From Triglochin maritima (Eukaryota; Streptophyta; Magnoliopsida; Alismatales; Juncaginaceae), in contig OY821793.1 in the NCBI GenBank assembly GCA_963682175.1, positions 25,937,493-26,001,492 on the forward strand: a stretch of 64,000 nucleotides of DNA, written 5' to 3'. A model generated the notes under the pieces. That model searched no databases. It worked only from the letters and a program-made list of their open reading frames with translations, and had not been told where the DNA came from. Made by a program: the position numbers and the translations under genes. Every line of letters begins with the position of its first letter. Position 1 is the first letter of the stretch. This document shows, piece by piece, positions 21,722 through 32,200 of this stretch.

Positions 21722-24445
21722 CATCGGATCCACATGGAAGAGGATTCTAGGCCCCGCAGGGACCCACAACGGAGATTGAATCCTGTACTGAAAGAAGCCG
21801 TCCGAAAGGAGGTTCTTAAGTGCTTGGATCATGGCATAATCTATCCTATCTCTGACAGTTCGTGGGTGAGTCCTGTCCATGTGGTTCCCAAGAAGTCAGG
21901 CGTGACGGTTGTGGAGAATGAGCATAATGAGCTTATCCCGACACGCCTGCAAACTGGCTGGCGAGTTTGCGTTGATTATCGCAAGCTCAATGCGGCAACG
22001 CGGAAAGATCATTTCCCGTTGCCATTCATTGATCAGATGTTGGAAAGGTTGGCCGGACATGAGTACTATTGTTTTCTTGATGGATACTCCGGTTACAACC
22101 AAATTCCCATCGCCCCCGAGGACCAAGAGAAAACCACATTCACTTGTCCCTTTGGCACGTTTGCCTACCGTCGCATGCCCTTTGGGTTATGCAATGCGCC
22201 GGCAACGTTTCAGAGGTGTATGATCAGCATCTTCTCCGATATGGTTGAGCGTTTCCTTGAGATCTTCATGGACAACTTTTCCATATTTGGCGCTTCCTTT
22301 GATGAGTGCCTTCATCACTTGAGCCTTGTCCTCAAGCGATGCCGTGAGAAGAACCTCGCTCTCAATTGGGAGAAATGTCACTTCATGGTGAAGCGAGGGA
22401 TTGTACTTGGACATGTGGTCTCAAGTAGGGGAATTGAGGTCGATCCCGCCAAAGTGGGTATCATTGCTAATCTCCCACCGCCACGTAATGTGAAGGATAT
22501 CCGCGCCTTTTTGGGGCATGCTGGATTCTATCGGCGGTTCATTCGGGATTTTAGCAAAATCGCTCGACCTCTCACCGCCTTGTTGGCTAAGGATGCCATT
22601 TTTGAGTTCACACCGGATTGCCACCATGCCTTTTTGACCTTGAAGAAAGAGTTGACTTCAGCTCCCATTATTAAGGCACCGGTGTGGACTGAACCCTTTG
22701 AGTTAATGTGTGATGCATCTGACTTCGCTGTGGGAGCAGTGCTTGGGCAACGATTGGACAAATTGCCTCATGTGATCTACTATGCCAGTAGAACACTCAC
22801 TGATGCCCAATTGAACTACACTGTGACCGAGAAGGAATTCTTAGCGATCATATTTGCTTTGGAGAAATTCCGGTCGTACTTGATTGGCTCCCACGTGATT
22901 ATCTATTCTGATCACACAGCCATCAAGCACCTCATGGCGAAGAAAGATGCAAAATCCCGACTCTTGAGATGGATCTTGTTGTTACAAGAATTCGATCTCG
23001 AGATTCGGGACAAAAAAGGGTGTGAAAATGTTGTAGCTGACCACTTGTCTCGTCTAGAGACGACCAACCCACAGGACCAAATCATTGACGACAAATTTCC
23101 TGACGAGCAGTTGTTCATGATCGAAGATAACCCTTGGTTTGCCGACATCGTGAACTACCTCGTGACCGAGCAATTTCCTGTGGGTTGGTCAAAATCTGAC
23201 CAATCCAAATTTAGATTGTATGTCAGATTCTTTTACTGGGACGACCCCTACCTATTCAAATACTGCTCTGACCAAATTTTCAGGCGGTGCGTCCCAGATA
23301 CCGAGTTCCAAAGTGTGCTCCATTTCTGCCATTCCAAGGCATGTGGAGGACACTTTGGAGCAAAGAAAACTGCTGCCAAGGTGCTCCAATCTGGGTTCTA
23401 CTGGCCCTCTCTTTTCAAGGATGCTTACGACTTTTGTAAGCAATGTGATAGGTGCCAGCGCCTTGGCAGGATTGGTCGACGTGACATGATGCCTTTGCAA
23501 AATGTCCTTGTTGTCGACATCTTCGATGTATGGGGCATCGATTTCATGGGTCCCTTCCCGAACTCTTTCGGGAATGTTTACATTCTGGTGGCCGTTGACT
23601 ATGTGTCTAAGTGGGTTGAGGCTATACCCACAAAGACCAATGACAACAAGGTGGTCACCAAATTCTTGAGGGACATTTTTGCGCGATTTGGTACTCCTCG
23701 TACCATAATCAGCGATAGGGGTACCCACTTCTGTAATCGCTCCTTTGAAGCGCTTATGAGGAAATATTCGATCACCCACAAGCTTGCGACCCCATACCAT
23801 CCGCAAACTAGTGGGCAGGTCGAAATCTCTAACCGTCAATTAAAGCAAATTCTTGAGAAGACGGTTAGTTCCTCGAGGAAGGATTGGTCTACCAAATTGA
23901 ATGACGCATTGTGGGCTTTCCGCACCGCGTACAAGACCAATTTGGGTATGTCCCCTTATCGGGTAGTGTACGACAAGGCTTGCCACCTACCCGTCGAGCT
24001 TGAGCATCGTGCTTTCTGGGCGATCAAAAACCTGAATATGGATCTTGATCAAGTAGGAGTACAACGTAAGTTCGACATTGTGGAATTAGAAGAGTTACGC
24101 AATGATGCGTACGAGAATGCCAAAATTCATAAGTCCCGAGCCAAGATGTTTCACGATCGCATGATTATGCGAAAGGTGTTTACGGCCGGGCAGAAGGTGT
24201 TGCTCTACAATTCCCGGCTTCATCTGTTTGCGGGTAAGCTCCGCAGTCGCTGGTCTGGCCCGTTTATTGTCCAAACCGTTTATCCTCATGGAGCGGTTGA
24301 GATCTTGAACCCAGGGAATGGGGACGTGTTCAAAGTTAATGGACAACGCCTCAAACCCTACTTGGAGGGGGCACCAGCCGAAGTCGAGGAGGTCATGTTC
24401 CTTCATGAACCTCCCTCGCACTCAACCATTCATGCTCCTACATGA
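21722..24445 (+). CDS. pol: Reverse transcriptase, RNase H and integrase segment
   Basis: The frame continues directly after TAG 21719-21721; the first ATG is at 21734 (residue 1). [51 protein letters not shown] with catalytic Asp 116, then FMDN at residues 178-181, where the second Asp of the FMDD box is Asn (codon 22274-22276). RNase H: Asp 327 (CDAS), Glu 366 (TEKE), Asp 393 (SDHT) and VADHLSRL are present. Integrase: an HHCC zinc domain at about 530-574 and a catalytic triad Asp 603, Asp 661, Glu 697 with the standard 35-residue spacing. The C-terminal GPF module ([12 protein letters not shown]) is followed by [10 protein letters not shown], with no chromodomain. All domains are full length. 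Only the RT site is visibly broken. Confidence 0.9.
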   Translation, partial: HRIHMEEDSRPRRDPQRRLNPVLKEAVRKEVLKCLDHGIIYPISDSSWVSPVHVVPKKSGVTVVENEHNELIPTRLQTGWRVCVDYRKLNAATRKDHFPLPFIDQMLERLAGHEYYCFLDGYSGYNQIPIAPEDQEKTTFTCPFGTFAYRRMPFGLCNAPATFQRCMISIFSDMVERFLEIFMDNFSIFGASFDECLHHLSLVLKRCREKNLALNWEKCHFMVKRGIVLGHVVSSRGIEVDPAKVGIIANLPPPRNVKDIRAFLGHAGFYRRFIRDFSKIARPLTALLAKDAIFEFTPDCHHAFLTLKKELTSAPIIKAPVWTEPFELMCDASDFAVGAVLGQRLDKLPHVIYYASRTLTDAQLNYTVTEKEFLAIIFALEKFRSYLIGSHVIIYSDHTAIKHLMAKKDAKSRLLRWILLLQEFDLEIRDKKGCENVVADHLSRLETTNPQDQIIDDKFPDEQLFMIEDNPWFADIVNYLVTEQFPVGWSKSDQSKFRLYVRFFYWDDPYLFKYCSDQIFRRCVPDTEFQSVLHFCHSKACGGHFGAKKTAAKVLQSGFYWPSLFKDAYDFCKQCDRCQRLGRIGRRDMMPLQNVLVVDIFDVWGIDFMGPFPNSFGNVYILVAVDYVSKWVEAIPTKTNDNKVVTKFLRDIFARFGTPRTIISDRGTHFCNRSFEALMRKYSITHKLATPYHPQTSGQVEISNRQLKQILEKTVSSSRKDWSTKLNDALWAFRTAYKTNLGMSPYRVVYDKACHLPVELEHRAFWAIKNLNMDLDQVGVQRKFDIVELEELRNDAYENAKIHKSRAKMFHDRMIMRKVFTAGQKVLLYNSRLHLFAGKLRSRWSGPFIVQTVYPHGAVEILNPGNGDVFKVNGQRLKPYLEGAPAEVEEVMFLHEPPSHSTIHAPT

Positions 24446-24722
24446 GTGGTTGAGCTTTCATGTGTATATATGTTAAAAAAAAAAGACTCCTTCAGTGAGC
24501 ATCGATTGTTGTGGGCCCCAACCCTTGAGTATTTGGGCCCTATTTCTTTCACGTATTTGTATCCCTTTCTTTAGCATCTCACAGGTTTTGAGGGAATTTG
24601 GGTTGTGTCCATCAACATAGCCATACATTTCCCTTTGTACTTCATGTTGGTGAGATCTCTCCTTTTTATGCATCAATCCATGTAGTATCTTGCTTGCATT
24701 CATTGAGGACAATGCATGAAGT

Positions 24723-24735
24723 AGGTGTGGGGGGG
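24723..24735 (+). other. Second, internal PPT-like tract
   Basis: AGGTGTGGGGGGG, nearly the same as the tract at the 3' LTR. It follows the motif CATTGAGGACAATGCATG, which I recall lying downstream of pol in related elements. It could prime an additional plus-strand start. Function is not shown by sequence alone. Confidence 0.5.
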
Positions 24736-25522
24736 TTTTTACGTGTGTACATAGTCGAGTCTTTTTCCTTTGATTTTGTTTTCTTTTGTTTGCATTGTTA
24801 GGGTCATGATAGTGTGCTGCATTTAATATCGATATATCTGCTTGCCATGATCCTTGGGTGACTTGTCTTCTTTTGCTTGCCTAGTGCTTCAAAATTTTCA
24901 CATTTATTTCAAAATCTTCATGTGTTTTCGAAAGAAAATGTTTTGTGGGTTTTGCGTGTGTTTAGCATGTGCAAAACCGTTGAGAGGCAAAGTAAAAAGA
25001 AAGCTCCCAAAATTGTCTTGAACTTGATGCATTAGGATATCTAGTACGTGGCTTTAGGATTTATCGAGTCGTTAGGATGCACCCCAGTTTTCGCTTGGGG
25101 GTGAGTAATCAGTGGGTTTCAGTGCTCAAACATTTAAAGAAGTCCACCCTGAACCTAGTGAGTCAAATAATTCGTGTTTGTTAATTTAGAAAGTTTGTTG
25201 TAGTCAAGGGCCCTTAATATCTTTTTGTGAAACTTAAGTGTAGGGGTTTTGGTTGCCATGTAGATAAATGAATGAATAAGTGGTGTTCTCTCTTCTCGCA
25301 CGGCTCCAATCACTCGGGAAAGTAGGTCTGAGGGGACTTTGTGCCTGGTGCTTTCGAGTCATCTGACTTGGGATGCACCGACCGAACTCCCGTTACACGG
25401 GTGGTAGGGATCGCCCTATGTGGAGATTTGGGGGAAGGTGTATGTGATAGTGTAAGTCCTCATAGACAATGATGCACGAAACCTGACCCTGGGAGAATCA
25501 AACACCAACCAATAAATGCTCC

Positions 25523-25572
25523 AAAGAAAAAGAAAAAAAAAAGAAAAAAAAGAAAAGAAAAGAAAAGAAGAG
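25523..25572 (+). repeat. A/G-only low-complexity tract
   Basis: Fifty nucleotides of A and G only, mostly A runs with single G residues, in the env-less spacer. Probably a simple-sequence expansion. Confidence 0.8.
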
Positions 25573-25980
25573 TCAAATAAGAACCAAAATGGACTTTACA
25601 CGTTGTATCACATTCAGAAGTTAAGGTTGCCCATGTCTTTCACTTAATTCCTTAGTTAACTCTCACGAATAACTCATTAGGCTAGGTGTGTGGACTGATT
25701 ACATATATAGAGTCGACCCGTAGTATTACTGCATTCCATGATCGTCAAAATAAGTCCAACGAGTCGTGTAGCTAGATTGATTAATGCATCTTGTTCGGAT
25801 TTTGTGGGTATATCCGCTGAAAACCCTCAGGAGACACCACTCCTCCTCCTTGGCAACAAGGAGGTTTAACGGCTTGTTGCACATCCTAAGTGCAACCGTG
25901 ATTCCTACGAAAGTGAGTTAGGATTTCTTGTTTTTTTGTATGCTTTTTCCTTTCTTTGTTTTGCTCGAGACTAGCAAAAA

Positions 25981-25998
25981 CTTAGGTGTGGGGGTATT
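25981..25998 (+). other. Polypurine tract before the 3' LTR
   Basis: CTTAGGTGTGGGGGTATT ends at the first base of the 3' LTR. The G-rich core (GGTGTGGGGG) is the plus-strand primer site type used by Athila/Tat elements. A near copy lies 1.26 kb upstream. Confidence 0.75.
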
Positions 25999-26369
25999 TG
26001 ATTGACATCATTTCATGCTTATATTTGTACCTTATATCCATTATCTTACACCTAAGCAATGCTACGTGACGAGTTTTATGTTTAGTTTTCAGAAATAAAG
26101 AGGTTTGAAGAGAAGAGCCATGAAAGGACCCAAAAGCAGGAAAAAAGGACCTAATTGTGAGACCTGGGGACCAAGATGCAAGGGAGAAGGACCTGATCGT
26201 AAGACAGAAGGACCTAAGAGCAAAACAGGAAACTCCACACCATCATGAGGAGTATTTTGTCAATTCGATTCGGGTCGGAGCTCCACTAAACAAGTTAGAT
26301 GCATCCAAGACCAAGAAACACACCAAGGCAAGCCCACCAGAAGACCCAGACGGATCTGGGCTTTATAGG

Positions 26370-26404
26370 CCGCCAATTGGCGGTCTGGAACCGCCAATTG
26401 GCGG
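26370..26404. repeat. Paired GC-rich palindromes in the 3' LTR
   Basis: Two perfect CCGCCAATTGGCGG palindromes at 26370-26383 and 26391-26404, 21 bp start to start, each followed by TCTGGA. Confidence 0.75.
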
Positions 26405-26526
26405 TCTGGATCATGCAGGATCCTCCCCAACTTCTCCTGGACTTGTATTAGTGTTCGTTTAGGCTATTTTTGGTATTGGTTTAGTCCCACATCGGGGGAT
26501 TGTCCCTGATTAGCTTTTTCCATGCT

Positions 26527-26534
26527 TATAAATA
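26527..26534 (+). promoter_or_regulatory. TATA box of the 3' LTR
   Basis: TATAAATA at the same offset (528 bp) as in the 5' LTR. From here transcription would read outward into the satellite array, so this LTR could be a source of satellite RNA. That is inference only. Confidence 0.5.
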
Positions 26535-27574
26535 GAACTCTTCACCTCCCATTGTATCCATCTCCCTCTTGGTGGCCATCTTCCCTACTAAGAGTGAAGC
26601 CTTGAAGCAAAACTCTAGTGGAGGAAGAGCTACTTGTAATTGAGTGAGTTAATAATAGAAGTTTTCTTTTAATGATGTTGTTTCTCTCTTAGTTTAATTT
26701 CCTTTCATTTGCGTGCTTGTTTGTTTGTTTAGTTTTATGCTTCTTTAATATTTCTTGCTTAAGTAGTATAAATTTCATTTCAGTATTATGCTTTCCTTTG
26801 CTAAATTAGTTAGTGTAATGAGTAGTGAGTAGTTCCATCCCCATTTGGGGGGTGGAGAAATTTGTGATATAATAATGTAGTGTATTAAGTGTGTGTTATT
26901 TTTATCCCTTGAGCTTTACATGATTTCCATAACCATCTAATGGGTCTCCACTCTTATCTTTGATATGCTAATGCTCTTGAATGAAGCTTAGCTTATGCTT
27001 TGATTAGTGGACCTATTTTATGGGGAATGATAAGGTTAGGATATGGATGAAGTTAATGTTGGAAACACAATTTGTAGTGTATGTACTCTTGTTGCCTTTT
27101 CCTTAGCTAATGTCTTGTATGTTTTAATGATGTAGTCATCTTAATTCATGTGGAGGCATAGTAGGGTCTAGTCTTTATACTTGAGTTCATGTAGCTTCAT
27201 TCCAATCATTGTCTTGTATGTTTTAATGATGTAGTCTTATCTTAATTCATGTAGAGGCAAGATTGGATGTAGTTTTATGATTTCATGCACTACATGTTGT
27301 GAGGAGCTTAATTGAACACACACACACACACATCTTTATGTTCACATCAGTTCTCTACCCCCTTTGGGGTTTATTTTTATTGCTTATCTGCATTTCCTTT
27401 TGCATTCTAGTTTAGCATCTTAGTGTAGTTTAGTGTAACCAATCCTTTTCTCCTTTCTTTACCTCTTGCCTTCGCACGAACCAAGTGTCGACACACCTCC
27501 CAGTGGACGACCCGTATTTGCCACCGCTTCAACGCGGCCGTGCACTTGCGGTAGAAATATAAAACGATCAATCA

Positions 27575-27579
27575 GGCCG
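27575..27579. repeat. Target-site duplication, right copy
   Basis: GGCCG directly after the 3' LTR, followed by CCTAAAGACC, the expected continuation of the interrupted monomer. Confidence 0.95.
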
Positions 27580-29287
27580 CCTAAAGACCACTTAGAAACT
27601 AGGTGTGGGGCTGGCCACATGCCACGCGTGGAGCTGGCCAAAGGCCACTCCGTCGCCACCCTGCAGGCCAACACCAAATCGGCTGCGCCTCGAGCATCCG
27701 ACCTCCAAATCGAGCGTTCTAACTTGCATTACGTAGACAATTCATCCCTCTATCGGCCCCTAAAATTTCAGAGCAAACGCCAAAGTATTCGGGGTCGCGC
27801 CTCCTCCAAGAAGACGTAGCTCCCTACCAGCCACGCCCCCACATCATCAACATTCTTCATCTCATCGCGCCTCGCCCTACATACATCTAAAGCGGGCATT
27901 CTAAGAGGAGTTACCAATCCACTCCTCCTAACTATGTGCTCGGGTGCCCAAATATAGACTAAGGCTCACCTATGGTCCACTCAGGCCATTGCGTGGGACA
28001 AACGATGCGACAGCTTCCACTTTGCCCGCGGGCAACACCCATGGACTTCCAAACGCGTTTTGGAAGCGAATGGGCTAGGCAACAACCGTGGGAACCCAAG
28101 CATGGGCACGAGCAACGTCCCAAAGAACTTTCCCCACGATAAACCCCCATTCCCTTCCGGACGCGTTCGGAAGTGCACGGGAAGGCAACAACCTTGGGCA
28201 ACCGAGCACGTCGAAGAGCAACGTCCAAAGGCACCTTGGTCTTTTCCCACGAGCAACCCCCATTTCACCTACAAGTGTGCTTTCACTTCGAAACGTGTTT
28301 TGGAAGCGAATGCCGAAGGCCACTGCCGCGAGCACACACTAGGCCCTAGCGTGGCGCTGAAATGCCAACTATGACAACACTAGGATAGTGTCCATCGCCC
28401 GACCGCCAAATCACTCCGAGATGGGTGCGCCTCGTAGATAATGTGGATGGATATGTGGGGTCCTATGTTCCATAAACCGTGGTTGGGCCGCCTAAAGACC
28501 ACTTAGAAACTAGGTGTGGGGCTTGCCACATGCCACGCGTGGAGCTGGCCAAAGGCCACTCCGTCGCCACCCTGCAGGCCAACACCAAATCGGCTGCGCC
28601 TCGAGCATCCGACCTCCAAATCGAGCGTTCTAACTTGCATTACGTAGACAATTCATCCCTCTATCTGTCCCTCAAATTTCAGAGCAAACGCCTAAGTATT
28701 CGGGGTCGCGCCTCCTCCAAGAAGACGTAGCTCCCTACCAGCCACGCCCCCAGATCATCAGCATTCTTCATCTCATCGCACCTCGCCCTACATACATCTA
28801 AATCGGGCATTATAAGAGGAGTTACCCATCCACTCCTCCTCACTATGTGCTCGGGTGCCCAAATATAGACTAAGGCTCACCTAAGGTCCACTCAGGCCAT
28901 TGCTTGGGACAAACGATGCGGCAACTTCCACTTTGCCCGCGGGCAACACCCATGGACTTCCAAACGCGTTTTGGAAGCGAATGGGGTAGGCAACAACCGT
29001 GGGAACCCAAGCATGGGCACGAGCAACATCCCAAAGAACTTTCACCACGAGAAACCCCCATTCCCTTCCGGACGCGTTCGGAAGTGCACGGGAAGACAAC
29101 AACCTTGGGCAACCGAGCACGTCGAAGAGCAACGTCCACAGGCACCTTGGTCTTTGCCCACGAGCAACCTCCATTTCACCTACAAGTGCGCTTTCACTTC
29201 GAAACGTCTTTTGGAAGCGAATGCCGTAGGCCACGGCCGCGAGCACACACTAGGCCCTAGCGTGGCGCTGACATGCCAACTATGACA

Positions 29288-32200
29288 ACACTAGGCTAGT
29301 GTCCATCGCCCGACCGCCAAATCACTCCGAGATGGGTGCACCTCGTAGATAACGCGGATGGATATGTGGGGTCCTAAGTTCCATAAACCGTGGTTGGGCC
29401 GCGTAAATACCACTTAGAAACTAGGTGTGGGGCTGGCCACATGCCACGCGTGGAGCTGGCCAAAGGCCACTCCGTCGCCACCATGCAGGCCAACACCAAA
29501 TCGGCTGCGCCTCGAGCATCCGACCTCCAAATCGAGCGTTCCAACTTGCATTACGTAGACAATTCATCCCTCTATCTGCCCCAAAAATTTCAGAGCAAAC
29601 GCCCAAGTATTCGGGGTCTCGCCTCCTCCAAGAAGACGTAGCTCCCTACCAGCCACGCCCCAACATCATCAGCATTCTTCATCTCATCGCGCCTCGCCCT
29701 ACATACATCTAAATCGGACATTCTAAGAGGAGTTACCCATCCACTCCTCCTCACTATGTGCGCGGGTGCCCAAATATAGACTAAGGCTCACCTAAGGTCC
29801 ACTCAGGCCATTGCTTGGGACAAACGATGCGGCAACTTCCACTTTGCCCGCGGGCAACACCCATGGACTTCCAAACGCGTTTTGGAAGCGAATGGGGTAG
29901 GCAACAACCGTGGGAACCCAAGCATGGGCACGAGCAACGTCCCAAAGAACTTTCACCACGAGAAACCCCCATTCCCTTCCGGACGCGTTCGGAAGTGCAC
30001 GGGAAGACAACAACCTTGGGCAACCGAGCACGTCGAAGAGCAACGTCCACAGGCACCTTGGTCTTTGCCCACGAGCAACCTCCATTTCACCTACAAGTGC
30101 GCTTTCACTTCGAAACGTCTTTTGGAAGCGAATGCCGCAGGCCACGGCCGCGAGCACACACTAGGCCCTAGCGTGGCGCTGACATGCCAACTATGACAAC
30201 ACTAGGCTAGTGTCCATCGCCCGACCGCCAAATCACTCCGAGATGGGTGCACCTCGTAGATAACGCGGATGGATATGTGGGGTCCTAAGTTCCATAAACC
30301 GTGGTTGGGCCGCGTAAAGACCACTTAGAAACTAGGTGTGGGGCTGGCCACATGCCACGCGTGGAGCTGGCCAAAGGCCACTCCGTCGCCACCATGCAGG
30401 CCAACACCAAATCGGCTGCGCCTCTAGCATCCGACCTCCAAATCGAGCGTTCTAACTTGCATTACGTAGACAATTCATCCCTCTATCTGCCCCAAAAATT
30501 TCAGAGCAAACGCCCAAGTATTCGGGGTCTCGCCTCCTCCAAGAAGACGTAGCTCCCTACCAGCCACGCCCCAACATCATCAGCATTCTTCATCTCATCG
30601 CGCCTCGCCCTACATACATCTAAATCGGACATTCTAAGAGGAGTTACCCATCCACTCCTCCTCACTATGTGCTCGGGTGCCCAAATATAGACTAAGGCTC
30701 ACCTAAGGTCCACTCAGGCCATTGCTTGGGACAAACGATGCGGCAACTTCCACTTTGCCCGCGGGCAACACCCATGGACTTCCAAACGCGTTTTGGAAGC
30801 GAATGGGGTAGGCAACAACCGTGGGAACCCAAGCATGGGCACGAGCAACGTCCCAAAGAACTTTCACCACGAGAAACCCCCATTCCCTTCCGGACGCGTT
30901 CGGAAGTGCACGGGAAGACAACAACCTTGGGCAACCGAGCACGTCGAAGAGCAACGTCCACAGGCACCTTGGTCTTTGCCCACGAGCAACCTCCATTTCA
31001 CCTACAAGTGCGCTTTCACTTCGAAACGTCTTTTGGAAGCGAATGCCGCAGGCCACGGCCGCGAGCACACACTAGGCCCTAGCGTGGCGCTGACATGCCA
31101 ACTATGACAACACTAGGCTAGTGTCCATCGCCCGACCGCCAAATCACTCCGAGATGGGTGCACCTCGTAGATAACGCGGATGGATATGTGGGGTCCTAAG
31201 TTCCATAAACCGTGGTTGGGCCGCGTAAAGACCACTTAGAAACTAGGTGTGGGGCTGGCCACATGCCACGCGTGGAGCTGGCCAAAGGCCACTCCGTCGC
31301 CACCATGCAGGCCAACACCAAATCGGCTGCGCCTCGAGCATCCGACCTCCAAATCGAGCGTTCCAACTTGCATTACGTAGACAATTCATCCCTCTATCTG
31401 CCCCTAAAATTTCAGAGCAAACGCCCAAGTATTCGGGGTCTCGCCTCCTCCAAGAAGACGTAGCTCCCTACCAGCCACGCCCCAACATCATCAGCATTCT
31501 TCATCTCATCGCGCCTCGCCCTACATACATCTAAATCGGACATTCTAAGAGGAGTTACCCATCCACTCCTCCTCACTATGTGCGCGGGTGCCCAAATATA
31601 GACTAAGGCTCACCTAAGGTCCACTCAGGCCATTGCTTGGGACAAACGATGCGGCAACTTCCACTTTGCCCGCGGGCAACACCCATGGACTTCCAAACGC
31701 GTTTTGGAAGCGAATGGGGTAGGCAACAACCGTGGGAACCCAAGCATGGGCACGAGCAACGTCCCAAAGAACTTTCACCACGAGAAACCCCCATTCCCTT
31801 CCGGACGCGTTCGGAAGTGCACGGGAAGACAACAACCTTGGGCAACCGAGCACGTCGAAGAGCAACGTCCACAGGCACCTTGGTCTTTGCCCACGAGCAA
31901 CCTCCATTTCACCTACAAGTGCGCTTTCACTTCGAAACGTCTTTTGGAAGCGAATGCCGCAGGCCACGGCCGCGAGCACACACTAGGCCCTAGCGTGGCG
32001 CTGACATGCCAACTATGACAACACTAGGCTAGTGTCCATCGCCCGACCGCCAAATCACTCCGAGATGGGTGCACCTCGTAGATAACGCGGATGGATATGT
32101 GGGGTCCTAAGTTCCATAAACCGTGGTTGGGCCGCGTAAAGACCACTTAGAAACTAGGTGTGGGGCTGGCCACATGCCACGCGTGGAGCTGGCCAAAGGC

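Larger units (their letters stand above)
19199..24445 (+). pseudogene. gag-pro-pol reading frame interrupted by two TAG codons
   Basis: One frame without frameshift runs through capsid, zinc knuckle, protease, RT, RNase H and integrase. It is stopped only by TAG at 19874-19876, TAG at 21719-21721 and the natural TGA at 24443-24445. The first in-frame ATG is at 19223. The first TAG sits between the capsid domain and the zinc knuckle. The second sits just before the conserved HRIH segment that leads into RT, where related elements usually have Gln. Both stops can be explained by C to T at a CAG codon. The RT catalytic DD is DN. Readthrough of one stop cannot be excluded. With all three changes I call this a decayed polyprotein gene. 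Confidence 0.85.
24446..25998 (+). other. 3' spacer of the retrotransposon, no env-like gene
   Basis: 1,553 bp between the pol stop and the 3' LTR. It holds A10 at 24475-24484, a purine tract resembling the PPT (AGGTGTGGGGGGG, 24723-24735) shortly after CATTGAGGACAATGCATG (24701-24718), and a 50-nt pure A/G stretch at 25523-25572. No open frame reaches 100 codons on the sense strand. Many Athila elements carry an env-like gene here. In this copy I see no trace of one. Confidence 0.75.
17423..27574 (+). mobile_element. Ty3/gypsy LTR retrotransposon, Athila branch, full length with lesions
   Basis: Structurally complete 10,152-bp element. It has LTRs of 1,576 bp each, beginning TGATTGACATC and ending GATCAATCA (TGATTGA/TCAATCA inverted ends), and a perfect 5-bp target duplication GGCCG. 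The primer-binding site lies 6 nt after the 5' LTR and a purine tract abuts the 3' LTR. The order gag-protease-RT-RNase H-integrase defines Ty3/gypsy. Athila is favoured by the tRNA-Asp primer site, the DLGA protease motif, the absence of a chromodomain, and the lack of a second RNase H between RNase H and integrase (a Tat feature). Removing the element and one GGCCG rebuilds a 911-bp monomer. Two in-frame stops and a changed RT active site suggest it cannot move by its own enzymes. Confidence 0.96.
25999..27574 (+). repeat. 3' LTR (1,576 bp)
   Basis: Same termini and length as the 5' LTR, offset by 8,576 bp. Here both palindromes are perfect CCGCCAATTGGCGG (26370-26383 and 26391-26404), whereas the second one in the 5' LTR has one mismatch. 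(CA)8 lies at 27317-27332 and the internal direct repeat at 27111-27158 and 27210-27259. Its right end joins the target duplication and the satellite without extra bases. Confidence 0.96.
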
